A stretch of DNA of 64,000 nt, from assembly GCF_023630205.1 (NCBI RefSeq), contig NZ_JALPRR010000003.1, forward strand, positions 744,001 to 808,000, written 5' to 3'. This DNA is from Pontibacter ruber (lineage in GTDB: Bacteria > Bacteroidota > Bacteroidia > Cytophagales > Hymenobacteraceae). Under the pieces are notes generated by a model. That model made no database searches. It was not told where the DNA came from and was given only the letters and a program-made list of their open reading frames with translations. This document shows, one piece after another, positions 24,429 through 33,722 of this stretch; positions within the stretch are counted from its first letter, which is position 1, and each line of letters begins with the position of its first letter. Both the position numbers and the translations under genes were made by a program.

Positions 24429-24668
24429 ATGGAAATAATCAAGTTTAAAACCAACGTAGAGAACGAAGAAGCCTTATCCAGGATAGCTCCTTTTTTGGAT
24501 AAAGAAGAAAGTATAAGCCGCTGGCACATTGATACCGAAAGTAACGACAAGCTGTTGAGCGTATCCGGTACAGATCTGGATCCCCAACGGATCGAAAACG
24601 TGGTGCAGCAGGCAGGTTTTAAAGCTGAAATCATCCGGGTAATTGGCATTGGTGGCGATGGCTTGTAA
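24429..24668 (+). CDS. HMA-like small protein lacking the CxxC metal motif
   Basis: 79 residues from ATG 24429. The strand-helix pattern (IIKFKTNV... WHIDTES... LLSVSG... VVQQAGFKAEII) is that of a copper-chaperone HMA domain, but where the CxxC should follow KFKTNV the sequence reads ENEEAL, so both cysteines are absent. It may be a partner or decoy domain that does not bind metal through thiols. It lies 153 nt upstream of the first RND pump on the same strand and could be in its operon. The upstream open frame back to 24186 is not supported. Confidence 0.78.
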   Translation: MEIIKFKTNVENEEALSRIAPFLDKEESISRWHIDTESNDKLLSVSGTDLDPQRIENVVQQAGFKAEIIRVIGIGGDGL

Positions 24669-24821
24669 AACTGATGGCATAAACCGTCAGATACCGTTTC
24701 AGTCACCTTCTTTTAATATGAGGTGCTGAACTTGTTTATGGTGTTATTGACATAAAATCTATACTTATTGTAAGATGTTGTGCGTATAAAACAATAGCAC
24801 TGTTTTTATACGCTACACGGC

Positions 24822-26099
24822 ATGATTGAAAAAATCATTTCCTGGTCCATGCACAACAGGTTCTTTGTCTGGATGGGCATACTGCTCATTTTAGCAGGAG
24901 GAGTCTATTCTGTGCAGCAAACCCCGGTCGATGCCATTCCGGACCTTTCTGAAAACCAGGTGATCGTTTACACGGAATGGATGGGGAGAAATCCCCGGAT
25001 AATGGAAGACCAGGTAACCTATCCGCTTGTTGCCAACCTGCAGGGTATACCGCGCATCAAATCCGTAAGGGCAGCTTCTATGTTCGGCATGAGCTTTATT
25101 TTTGTGGTGTTTCAGGATGAGGAGGATATTTACTGGGCCCGAACGCGCGTGCTGGAGCGGCTCAACTATGCCCAGCGCTTCCTTCCGCCGGGAATAACGC
25201 CTTCGCTTGGTCCTGACGGTACCGGTTTGGGACACGTGTTCTGGTATACGTTAGAAGCACCCGGGTATAACCTGGGCGAACTCCGCGCCCTCCAGGACTG
25301 GTACATCAAATTTGCGCTGCAAAATACAGAAGGCGTAAGCGAAGTGGCTTCTTTCGGAGGCTTTCAGAAACGCTACCAGGTCAATATTGATCCGCATAAA
25401 CTGGTGTACTATGGCATCCCGCTGATGGAAGTAACCAATGCCATTGCCCGCAATAACCGCGATGTGGGCGGCAGCATTTACGAGATCAACTCCAGCGGCT
25501 ACCTGGTGCGGGGGCTTGGGTACATCACCGACATAAACGACATCAAAGACATTGCCGTGGGCTCCTATAAATCCGTTCCCATCACAATAAACGATGTGGC
25601 GTCGGTGCAGGTAACAGGGGACCTACGGCTTGGCATCACCGACCTGAACGGAGAAGGCGAAGTGGTCGGCGGCATCGTCATCAGCCGGTACGGGGAAAAT
25701 GCCAAGGTGGTGATCGACCGCGTGAAGACAAGAATTGCGGAGATAGAGAAAGGGCTGCCGCCCGGAGTAAAGTTTAAGGTTGCTTATGACCGCAGCGATC
25801 TGATCGAGGCAGCTATTGCTACACTTAAGGAGGCGCTGTGGGAAGAAATACTGGTGGTATCGCTGGTGGTTACACTTTTTATGTTTCACCTGCGGAGTGC
25901 GGCTGTTGCGCTCATCACCATCCCTTTATCTATCCTCATCGGTTTTATGCTGATCCGCTTCTTCGACATCAGCCTGAACATTATGTCGTTGGGTGGTATT
26001 GCCCTTGCTATCGGAGACCTGGTAGACGCCGGAATTGTGATGGCAGAGAATGCCTACAAGTCGCTGACGAACGAAATGCTGCAAAACCCGGAACCGTAA
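24822..26099 (+). CDS. cusA-N: CusA/CzcA-type RND pump, N-terminal part (system 1)
   Basis: 425 residues equal to the N-terminal two fifths of a CusA-type heavy-metal RND transporter (normally about 1,040 aa in one chain). Seen: TM1 (about 12-30), the porter domain with PVDAIPDLSENQVIV and ASMFGMSFIFVVF, GPDGTGLGHVFWYTLEAPG, then TM2-TM4. The proton-relay Asp is Asp402 in LVDAGIVMAENAY at the end of TM4. The frame closes at TAA 26097-26099, in the cytoplasmic loop after TM4. The C-terminal part starts 5 nt later in another frame (26105). The second pump in this window is divided at the same loop, which argues against a sequencing error. Confidence 0.92.
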   Translation: MIEKIISWSMHNRFFVWMGILLILAGGVYSVQQTPVDAIPDLSENQVIVYTEWMGRNPRIMEDQVTYPLVANLQGIPRIKSVRAASMFGMSFIFVVFQDEEDIYWARTRVLERLNYAQRFLPPGITPSLGPDGTGLGHVFWYTLEAPGYNLGELRALQDWYIKFALQNTEGVSEVASFGGFQKRYQVNIDPHKLVYYGIPLMEVTNAIARNNRDVGGSIYEINSSGYLVRGLGYITDINDIKDIAVGSYKSVPITINDVASVQVTGDLRLGITDLNGEGEVVGGIVISRYGENAKVVIDRVKTRIAEIEKGLPPGVKFKVAYDRSDLIEAAIATLKEALWEEILVVSLVVTLFMFHLRSAAVALITIPLSILIGFMLIRFFDISLNIMSLGGIALAIGDLVDAGIVMAENAYKSLTNEMLQNPEP

Positions 26100-26104
26100 A
26101 ATAG

Positions 26105-28024
26105 ATGGAAAGGATAGGCTCAACAAGGGAGTTTGCGGAAGAAAGAAGACTGGAGATCGTGGAGCGCTCATCCAGAACGGTAGGGCGGGCTGTTTTCTTT
26201 TCCATACTCATTACGCTGATCTCACTGATGCCCATCCTGCTGCTTACGGGACAGGAGCAAAAACTCTTCTCGCCACTGGTGCTGACCAAGACCTTTACCA
26301 TGATTGGTTCAGCTATCGTAGCCATCCTGATCGTGCCGATGCTGCTGCGCACCCTGATGAAGGGAAAACTTGTGCCGGAGAGCAGGAACAAGGTGTCAAG
26401 TTTCTTTATCAAAGTATACAGCCCCGTTATCCGCTGGTGCCTGGAATGGAAGAAGACCGTGATTGCCATTGCGTTGCTCATTGTACTGGGTAGCATTCCG
26501 TTGGTACTCGGTATGGGTACCGAGTTTATGCCGCCGCTCGATGAAGGTTCGCTTCTTTTTATGCCCGTCACCATGCCCGATATTTCCAACACAGAGGCCA
26601 AGCGCATTTTGCAGGTGCAGGACCGGATCATCAAATCAGTACCAGAGGTCGAAAATGTACTGGGGAAAGCAGGCCGAGCCTATACGGCAACCGACAATGC
26701 CCCGATGAGTATGATCGAAACCATCATCATCCTGAAGCCACGGTCCGAGTGGCGCAGTGGCATGACAAAGGACAAACTGGTGCAGGAACTGAACGAGAAA
26801 GTGCAGATTCCAGGTGTGATCTCCGGCTGGACGCAGCCCATCATCAACCGGATCAACATGCTCTCTACCGGTATACGCCTTGATGTAGGGATCAAAGTAT
26901 ACGGGCAGAACCTCGACAGCATTTATTCGCTGTCTCTGGAGATCGAGAAAGCGTTACAGGGCGTGGAGGGTTTGCAGGACCTGTATGTAGAGCAGCTCAC
27001 CGGCGGGAAGTACCTGGACATCAGGATAAACCGCAAGGAGGCAGGCAGGTACGGCCTCAGCATTGACGATGTGAACATGGTCATCGAGACTGCCCTGGGG
27101 GGTATGCCGCTCACCACCACCGTAGAAGGACGGCAGCGGTTTAACGTGAACCTGCGGCTGGCGCAAAATTACCGGGATGATCTGTCAGAGATCAAGCGGA
27201 TACCCATCCAAACGGGCCAGTATGGCGTTATTCCGCTGTCTGTTGTGGCAGATATTCTGGTGCAGGAGGGCCCGCCGATGATCAGCTCGGAAAATGCCAT
27301 GCTGCGCGGTACGGTGCTGTTCAACATCCGGGGCAGGGACATGGGAAGTGTGGTGAAGGAGGCCCGGCAACGCATAAGCGAACGCTTCGAAAAGCTGCCG
27401 GAGGGTTACTACATCGAGTGGAGCGGCCAGTACGAAAACCAGGTCAGAGCGCAGAAGCGGCTCTCGATCATCATCCCGCTCACGCTGGTGATCATCGCAT
27501 TCATACTTTATTTTACCTTTTATTCGGTACGCGAATCCCTGATCATACTTACCTGCCTTCCTGTTGCCCTCATCGGTGGGGTATACTCCTTATACCTGTT
27601 CAACGTGAATTTTTCGGTGGCCGTAGCGGTCGGTTTTATTGCGCTCTTTGGAGTAGCGATCGAAACCGGAGTACTCATCATTCTCTACATGAACGAAGAG
27701 CTGCGGAAACTAACGATAACAAAAGGGAACAGCAGCCAGGCGCTAACTACAGCAGATATCAAAGAAGCAATTTTCGGAGGAGCCGCTTTGCGGGTCAGGC
27801 CCATTCTGATGACAGTGATGGCCGATATGATCGGGCTTTTGCCGGTGCTCCTGGCAACCGGGACAGGCAGTGATGTGATGTGGCCTATCACAATTCCCTT
27901 TGTATTCGGACTGCTCACAGCCACACTGTTTGTACTTGTCGTGCTGCCAGTCGTGTATCAGTTGGTGCACGAGTGGCATCTGCGAAAGTATGGCACCATC
28001 AGGGTATTGGATGTAAAGGAGTAA
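26105..28024 (+). CDS. cusA-C: CusA/CzcA-type RND pump, C-terminal part (system 1)
   Basis: 639 residues covering TM5 to TM12 and the second porter half: GRAVFFSILITLISLMPILLLTGQEQKLFSP (TM5 and the GQE loop, quoted in parts GRAVFFSILITL and TGQEQKLFSP), MGTEFMPPLDEGSLLFMP, GKAGRAYTATDNAPMSM, and the C-terminal EWSGQYENQVRAQKRL before TM8. The ATG follows an in-frame stop (TAG 26102-26104) immediately upstream, so the ORF cannot be read as a continuation. Translation is probably coupled to the N-terminal part over the 5-nt gap. Together the two parts add up to a full pump (1,064 residues). Confidence 0.92.
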   Translation: MERIGSTREFAEERRLEIVERSSRTVGRAVFFSILITLISLMPILLLTGQEQKLFSPLVLTKTFTMIGSAIVAILIVPMLLRTLMKGKLVPESRNKVSSFFIKVYSPVIRWCLEWKKTVIAIALLIVLGSIPLVLGMGTEFMPPLDEGSLLFMPVTMPDISNTEAKRILQVQDRIIKSVPEVENVLGKAGRAYTATDNAPMSMIETIIILKPRSEWRSGMTKDKLVQELNEKVQIPGVISGWTQPIINRINMLSTGIRLDVGIKVYGQNLDSIYSLSLEIEKALQGVEGLQDLYVEQLTGGKYLDIRINRKEAGRYGLSIDDVNMVIETALGGMPLTTTVEGRQRFNVNLRLAQNYRDDLSEIKRIPIQTGQYGVIPLSVVADILVQEGPPMISSENAMLRGTVLFNIRGRDMGSVVKEARQRISERFEKLPEGYYIEWSGQYENQVRAQKRLSIIIPLTLVIIAFILYFTFYSVRESLIILTCLPVALIGGVYSLYLFNVNFSVAVAVGFIALFGVAIETGVLIILYMNEELRKLTITKGNSSQALTTADIKEAIFGGAALRVRPILMTVMADMIGLLPVLLATGTGSDVMWPITIPFVFGLLTATLFVLVVLPVVYQLVHEWHLRKYGTIRVLDVKE

Positions 28025-28026
28025 TC

Positions 28027-29313
28027 ATGCAAAGGTTTGATCCATACAGGCAGCAGGGACAACGAAAGTATAGGTGGCAGTTATACTGTCTTGTAACTGC
28101 TTTGCTCCCGCTGCTGGCAGCCTGCTCCGCAGAACAGGAAACCGGTATACACGATCACCGGGTGCATACGGTACACGAACAGCATGTTAGAGAAGCGGAA
28201 GTAGACAGCTTGCTGGTTGCTGTAGCTAAACCCACCAATAAGTATGTTATCTCGGATCAGAAAACCATCAGGGTAGGAGCGGCACCCGGAGAAGCGCAAT
28301 TCAGTGCAACCGGCTACATCCGCAACGACGAGCGCAGAAACGTGAAAGTTGCAGCCCGCTTCGATGGCCGAATTGAGGCGCTGCAGGTAAAGTATAACTA
28401 CGCCTATGTTCGTAAGGGGCAACCTATTATGGCGCTGTACAGCCCAACGCTCAACACCTTCCAGCAGGAGCTGCATTACCTGCGCCAGCACCCCGAAGAC
28501 ACTGCCTTACTGGAGCAAGCCAGGCAAAGGCTGCACTTGCTCGGGCTATCTGACAGCCAGATCAATACCATGGAGCGTAGCAAAACCCCAAAATCAACAG
28601 TGCAGATCGAGAGCCCTGCAGAAGGATTTGTGTTGTTCTCTGAGACTGCAGCTACTCCTGCAGCCCAAATGGCAACTGCAAGCCAGCAGGAGGGTATGGA
28701 AAGTATGAGTGGCGATAAAACAGGTGGTGGCGCTGTTTCAGGCGCTTCGGTCAGGGGAGCAGGGGTGCTTCGGAAAGGGGATTATGTGAAAGCAGGACAG
28801 ACGCTTTTTGAAGTGAATGATTACCGGGAAGTATGGGCTATACTTTCGGTAGACGCCCGGCACCAGTCGCTATTGAAAGCAGGCACACCTGTTAAAGTAT
28901 ACAATGAGCGGGAGCCAGGCAGGTTTGAGACAGGTAAGATCGACCTGATTGAGCCGGTGTATGAGCCGGGGCAGAAGTTTGTAACGGTACGGGTATACCT
29001 GCCGAACAGGGATTTGCAGTTCAAGGAAAACGCGCTTGTGAGAGCTACCCTTGCAAGCGGCAGCAAAGAGGCATTAACCGTTCCGAACAGTACGCTCCTG
29101 GACCTGGGCAGAAAAAAAGTAGTGTGGCTGTTGACTGCTAAAACGCCTCAGGGGAAAAAGCTATTCGAAGCCATAGAAGTAAAAACCGGACGCACCACGG
29201 CCACTGCCACAGAGATTGTCAGTGGTTTAAGAGCAGGGCAGGAAATTGCTGCAGATGCCGGCCTGCTCGCCGACAGTGAAAGTATAATTAATGCGGCAGC
29301 TCTGAAGGAATGA
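28027..29313 (+). CDS. cusB1: RND periplasmic adaptor lipoprotein with low-complexity insert (system 1, type A)
   Basis: 428 residues from ATG 28027, 2 nt after the pump stop. Lipobox LLAAC, a His-containing linker, then the CusB-type membrane fusion layout: barrel-sandwich hybrid (GRIEALQVKYNYAYVRKGQP), short helical hairpin (LYSPTLNTFQQELHYLRQ...), a Gly/Ala/Ser/Met-rich insert at about 220-250, and beta-barrel with YREVWAIL. No N-terminal CPMHP domain, unlike the adaptors of system 2. The insert parallels one at the same place in the 437-aa adaptor of system 2, so the two are likely orthologous subtypes. It should link the RND pump to an outer-membrane channel. Confidence 0.9.
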   Translation: MQRFDPYRQQGQRKYRWQLYCLVTALLPLLAACSAEQETGIHDHRVHTVHEQHVREAEVDSLLVAVAKPTNKYVISDQKTIRVGAAPGEAQFSATGYIRNDERRNVKVAARFDGRIEALQVKYNYAYVRKGQPIMALYSPTLNTFQQELHYLRQHPEDTALLEQARQRLHLLGLSDSQINTMERSKTPKSTVQIESPAEGFVLFSETAATPAAQMATASQQEGMESMSGDKTGGGAVSGASVRGAGVLRKGDYVKAGQTLFEVNDYREVWAILSVDARHQSLLKAGTPVKVYNEREPGRFETGKIDLIEPVYEPGQKFVTVRVYLPNRDLQFKENALVRATLASGSKEALTVPNSTLLDLGRKKVVWLLTAKTPQGKKLFEAIEVKTGRTTATATEIVSGLRAGQEIAADAGLLADSESIINAAALKE

Positions 29314-30440
29314 AAATGCTCAAGCTACATAAGTATGTTCTGACCATATCTTCAACAGTTATACTTCTGGCTATAACTTCTGCCTGTAAGTCGGACAAGG
29401 GCGGAGCCGGGCATGCTGGCCATACGATAGAAATGCCGCAAGAGCATACTGCCATTCACCTAAACAGGCGGATGAAGCTGCTGGCCAATATTGAAACAGA
29501 TACCGCCAGAACTTCCTGGATGGGCACGCAGCAAGCTATACTTGGTACCGTGGCAATAGATGAAAACAAAACGGAAGAGGTCAGCGCTAGGGTAAGTGGC
29601 AGGTTGGACAGGCTGTTTGTTCGAAACTCCGGGGAGAAGATACGGAAAGGACAAGCCTTGTATGCCCTGTACAGCGAAGAGCTGCTGATTGCCCAAAACG
29701 AATACCTGAACGCACTGGAGTTGGTCCAAACTGCCTCGAACCCGGATCAGACGATGTTACGGCTGCTAAGCAGAGCTAAAAAAAGGCTGCAGCTTTGGGG
29801 GCTCACGGAAAGACAGATCCGGTCGCTTTCCACAACCCGCAAGGCCGATCCTAAAGTTACCTTCTACAGCCCGGCCTCAGGGTATATCACCAACCTGAAG
29901 GTCAGGGAAGGGGAGTACGTGGCAGAAGGTACCCCACTGATGGAAATAGTCAACCTTTCGAACGTTTGGGTAGAAGCGCAGGTATACCCAAATGAGCTGG
30001 AATACCTGAAGGCCGGGGCTCCCGTTGAGATTGAATTTGAAGGGTACCCTGGCAGGATGTTTAAAGGCATACCTGCATTTCGGAGCCCTGCTTTGGAGAA
30101 GAACAGCCAGGTATACCTGATGCGCTACAAAGTAATAAACCCTACAGGAGCACTCAGGCCCGGCATGATGGCTTACGTGAGCCTAAGTGGAGCAAAAGTA
30201 AAAACGCTTACGGTGCCTAAAGCTGCATTGCTGTTCTCGGAAGATACCGCTGTCTGGGTAGAGACAGCACCTGATCAGTTCGAGATGCGACTGGTAAAGA
30301 CAGGGCTGGAAAACAAAGACAGGGTGCAAGTGCTCAGCGGACTGAACGAAGGAGAAGTAGTGGTTACTTCCGGGGCATACTTGTTAAACAGTAAGAACAT
30401 CATCGATAAGGGTGCCTCCCACACGATGCCGGGCATGTAA
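29310..30440 (+). CDS. cusB2: RND periplasmic adaptor lipoprotein (system 1, type B)
   Basis: 376 residues; the start overlaps the previous gene by four bases (ATGA 29310-29313). Lipobox ITSAC, a short Gly/His stretch, then a CusB-like adaptor: VSARVSGRLDRLFVRNSGEKIRKGQ, YSEELLIAQNEYLNALE hairpin, VREGEYVAEGTPLMEIVNLSNVWVEAQVYPNE in pieces, and a regular C-terminal barrel with LTVPKAALL. It lacks the low-complexity insert of its neighbour. Two different adaptors per pump are seen in both RND systems here, so the adaptor ring may be hetero-oligomeric. No TolC gene follows in this operon. Confidence 0.9.
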   Translation: MKMLKLHKYVLTISSTVILLAITSACKSDKGGAGHAGHTIEMPQEHTAIHLNRRMKLLANIETDTARTSWMGTQQAILGTVAIDENKTEEVSARVSGRLDRLFVRNSGEKIRKGQALYALYSEELLIAQNEYLNALELVQTASNPDQTMLRLLSRAKKRLQLWGLTERQIRSLSTTRKADPKVTFYSPASGYITNLKVREGEYVAEGTPLMEIVNLSNVWVEAQVYPNELEYLKAGAPVEIEFEGYPGRMFKGIPAFRSPALEKNSQVYLMRYKVINPTGALRPGMMAYVSLSGAKVKTLTVPKAALLFSEDTAVWVETAPDQFEMRLVKTGLENKDRVQVLSGLNEGEVVVTSGAYLLNSKNIIDKGASHTMPGM

Positions 30441-30506
30441 GATCAGCTTATCCTGCTTACAACCTGTTTCTTTTTCTGCAGCGGAAGTTGGTAAAAACAT
30501 AAAGAT

Positions 30507-33179
30507 ATGATCGCTCAACAGCCATACGCCAAAGATATTGCGCTCCTCTCAAAAGAGTTACACACAGAGCCGCAGCGGGGGCTTACGGGCGAGGAGGCAG
30601 AAAAGCTGCTGGAACAGCATGGGCAGAATGCTATTCAGTCTGAAAAGCAGAAGAGCATAGGAGCCATGCTTTTGCAGCAGTTCATGAGTCCTATGGTGTT
30701 GCTGCTGGTGGTTGCCGCCGGCTTGTCTTTCTTCTTTCAGGAATGGCTGAATGGTACGGCTATCCTGGCTGTTATCGTCATCAATGCATTGATCGGGTTC
30801 TACATGGAGTTTCATGCCAACCGCTCCATGAATGCGCTCAGGCAGCTGGCCTCGCTTTCAGGTAAAGTAATAAGGGATGGAAACCTTCAGGAGATTCCTT
30901 CTGAGTTTATCGTACCTGGTGATGTTCTGTTCGTGGAAGCAGGCGACATGATACTGGCCGATGCCCGGATATTTCAGTCCATGCAGCTGGAAGTGGATGA
31001 GGCCGCATTAACCGGCGAGTCCATTCCCGTGACAAAAGATGAGGCCGTTTTGGAAGGAGATGTACCGCTGGCTGACCGGGTAAATATGCTGTTTAAGGGC
31101 ACCTATGTTACCAAGGGCAATGCAAAGGCTGTGGTAACCGGAACCGGCATGAGCACCGAGCTTGGCAAAATAGCCTCTCTGGTACAAGGGGCAGAGCAGG
31201 CCGCTACTCCCCTGGAAAAAAAGCTGGAGCAATTCAGCAAAAAGCTCATCCGGATTACCCTTGTGCTGGTGGTGGTCATTTTTATTGCCGGTATCCTGCA
31301 GGGTGCAGCGTGGTTGGATGTACTGGAATCTTCTATTGCGCTGGCAGTAGCTGCCATACCGGAAGGGCTGCCGATCGTTGCTACACTGGCCCTGGCACAG
31401 GGTATGCTCCGGATGGCGAAGCATAATGTAGTTGTCAAAAAACTTGCCGCAGTGGAAACGCTCGGAGGTACCAACGTGATCTGCACAGATAAAACCGGTA
31501 CCCTCACACAGAATAAGATAGCTGTCAACACCATTCTTATACCTTCCGGCAAGTCTGAAGTAGTTTACAGCCCCGATGGTGCCGTTGCCATTCCGGAAGA
31601 GGTCAGGAAATCAGAAAACTACCAGAAAATAGTAGACGCTTCCGTCCTGTGCAACACGGCTAACTTGGAGATGAGAGAGGATACGCTGCGGGAAGTAGGA
31701 GACCCGCTGGAGATAGGTCTGTTGAAATATGCAATAACAGCGGGCAGGGATATCCAACAGGAAAGAGAACGATTTCCGAAAATCAGGGAAGCTGCTTTTA
31801 CCTCTGAAGCCAAGATAATGGCAACGCTGCATAAGAGCGGAGATACCTATGTTGTATTTGCCAAAGGAGCTGTGGAGGAGTTGCTGCAAAAAAGTACACA
31901 CATACTGCTGGAAGGACAGCCGGTAGCGTTTTCAGATAACGAAAAAGATATCTGGCTGGAACAGACGGAGCAGTTGGCTTCAGAAGGATTGAAGCTGCTG
32001 GCTTTTGCTTATAAAGAAACATCTTCCATTGAGGAAGAACTTACCAGGGATCTGATCTTTACAGGCGTACTTGGGCTTCTGGACCCACCCCGGACAGAAG
32101 TGTCGCAAGCGTTGGAAGAGTGTAAGTTGGCCGGCATCAAAGTGATCATGATAACCGGCGACCACCCGGCTACTGCAAGAAATATCGCTTTAAAACTGGG
32201 GTTAACGGATAAGGAGCAGGCGCCTGTCATGCATGGCAAAGAGATGAAGGATTTCGCCAAATTAAACGACCAGGACAAAAGGCAGTGGCTTAGAACACAG
32301 ATTTTTGCCCGCGTTACGCCCAAGCAGAAACTTGACCTGGTTACGCTGCTTCAGGAGAACAACTGCATTGTTGGCATGACAGGGGATGGTGTGAATGACG
32401 CACCGGCCATCAAAAAAGCGGATATCGGAATTTCAATGGGCATTCGCGGAACACAGGTGGCCCAGGAGGTATCTGACATGGTCTTAAAAGATGATTCTTT
32501 CACTTCAATTGTAGTAGCCATAAAGCAGGGCCGGATCATATTTGAGAACATCAAGAAGTTTGTCACTTTCTTACTTTCCTGTAACCTCAGCGAGCTCATG
32601 GTTGTGGCAATAGTTTCTGTCTGGAACGTGCACTTTTCATTGCTGCCACTCCAGATTTTATTCATTAACCTTGTTACCGATGTACTACCGGCATTGGCGC
32701 TGGGAGTAACCAAAGGGAATGATCTGATCATGAAGAGCAAACCCCGGAAGCCTGAGGCTCCCATCATTGATAACCAGCAATGGCGGTCCATTTTTATGTA
32801 TGCAGCCGTCATTACACTTTGTGTGCTGGCTGCAGTGTTTGTTAGCCATTACTGGTACCACCGGACAGAAGTATTGCAGGCAAAACTTTGCAATAACATA
32901 CTTTTCTTTACGCTGGTGTTCTCTCAGCTGTGGCATGTATTTAACATGGCTTCTGCAAAAGTGGGCTTCTTCAAAAGCGAGGTGATAAGAAACAAGTATG
33001 TGTGGTACGCCCTTTTTATTTGTTCGCTGGTAGTATTTACGGCCTATTTCTTCCAGCCTTTCAGAGAGGTGCTATACATCCAAACGATGGGTATTGTGGA
33101 TCTGGCTATCAGTATTGGCTTCAGCTTTTTGTCGCTGGTAATGATTCAGGTTTTAAAAAGAATGAGACTGGTAGTTTAG
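30507..33179 (+). CDS. P2-type cation-transporting ATPase (Ca2+-ATPase-like)
   Basis: 890 residues. N-terminal cation ATPase domain (about 10-70), LTGES actuator motif, the calcium-pump signature PEGLP at 285-289 in TM4, phosphorylated Asp328 in [23 protein letters not shown] hinge and a six-helix C-terminal end. PEGLP and the overall order put it in the P2A (SERCA/PMR1) group, which move Ca2+ or Mn2+ out of the cytoplasm, not in the P1B copper group. It follows the RND adaptors by 66 nt on the same strand; why a P2 pump sits in the copper operon is unclear, perhaps for Mn2+ or Ca2+ balance. Cytoplasmic membrane. Confidence 0.92.
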   Translation: MIAQQPYAKDIALLSKELHTEPQRGLTGEEAEKLLEQHGQNAIQSEKQKSIGAMLLQQFMSPMVLLLVVAAGLSFFFQEWLNGTAILAVIVINALIGFYMEFHANRSMNALRQLASLSGKVIRDGNLQEIPSEFIVPGDVLFVEAGDMILADARIFQSMQLEVDEAALTGESIPVTKDEAVLEGDVPLADRVNMLFKGTYVTKGNAKAVVTGTGMSTELGKIASLVQGAEQAATPLEKKLEQFSKKLIRITLVLVVVIFIAGILQGAAWLDVLESSIALAVAAIPEGLPIVATLALAQGMLRMAKHNVVVKKLAAVETLGGTNVICTDKTGTLTQNKIAVNTILIPSGKSEVVYSPDGAVAIPEEVRKSENYQKIVDASVLCNTANLEMREDTLREVGDPLEIGLLKYAITAGRDIQQERERFPKIREAAFTSEAKIMATLHKSGDTYVVFAKGAVEELLQKSTHILLEGQPVAFSDNEKDIWLEQTEQLASEGLKLLAFAYKETSSIEEELTRDLIFTGVLGLLDPPRTEVSQALEECKLAGIKVIMITGDHPATARNIALKLGLTDKEQAPVMHGKEMKDFAKLNDQDKRQWLRTQIFARVTPKQKLDLVTLLQENNCIVGMTGDGVNDAPAIKKADIGISMGIRGTQVAQEVSDMVLKDDSFTSIVVAIKQGRIIFENIKKFVTFLLSCNLSELMVVAIVSVWNVHFSLLPLQILFINLVTDVLPALALGVTKGNDLIMKSKPRKPEAPIIDNQQWRSIFMYAAVITLCVLAAVFVSHYWYHRTEVLQAKLCNNILFFTLVFSQLWHVFNMASAKVGFFKSEVIRNKYVWYALFICSLVVFTAYFFQPFREVLYIQTMGIVDLAISIGFSFLSLVMIQVLKRMRLVV

Positions 33180-33307
33180 TAGTGAAAGCTCAGATCTGCC
33201 TTAAAGTATGTTTTATTCATTCCTTGAAAGAATTCAAATCCGAGAAGGAAGTAATTAAATGGTTACTCTACAACCAGATAAGCTATAAGGCCAACTAATA
33301 GCACCAA

Positions 33308-33544
33308 TCACGCCCATGCCGAATACCAAAGCACTCTTGCTGCTTTATTAGTTGAGCTGGATGTGTTTCTCATTTGAGTTAAATACATCCCACTCACATG
33401 CAGAACAGCACCTGTTAGTATAATGATTAAAGCATAATTACTTGCTATACTTCCCCATTTAACACCAAGGCCAAAGCCAAGTATACCCGCTCCAAGTGCC
33501 GAAGCAGACTGGGCAAACTGCTGTTGATTTGTCCTGTTTTCCAT
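33308..33544 (-). CDS. Small two-helix membrane protein, 78 aa
   Basis: The start is set at ATG 33544 (MENRTNQQQFAQ); the frame is open 45 codons further but that part looks like non-coding sequence. Two transmembrane helices are visible (ASALGAGILGFGLGVKWG and YALIIILTGAVLHVSGMYL). No family recognised. It sits between the P2 ATPase and the ion-channel gene, convergent with the ATPase. Probably a real but uncharacterised gene of metal loci. Confidence 0.6.
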   Translation of the reverse strand: MENRTNQQQFAQSASALGAGILGFGLGVKWGSIASNYALIIILTGAVLHVSGMYLTQMRNTSSSTNKAARVLWYSAWA

Positions 33545-33722
33545 CACGTTTGTATTGCTGTTTTGCTGCTTTGCTGCTTGATTTATGCAACGTAAGCGCC
33601 CTGATCTCATCTGCTTCTTTAAAGCTACTCCGGGAGCCGGGAGATAATAAAACAGAATCAGCCAAAAGTGTACCTTCATCTAATATTTTAAAAGCACAGC
33701 CAGAACTGTGACAACACTTTCC

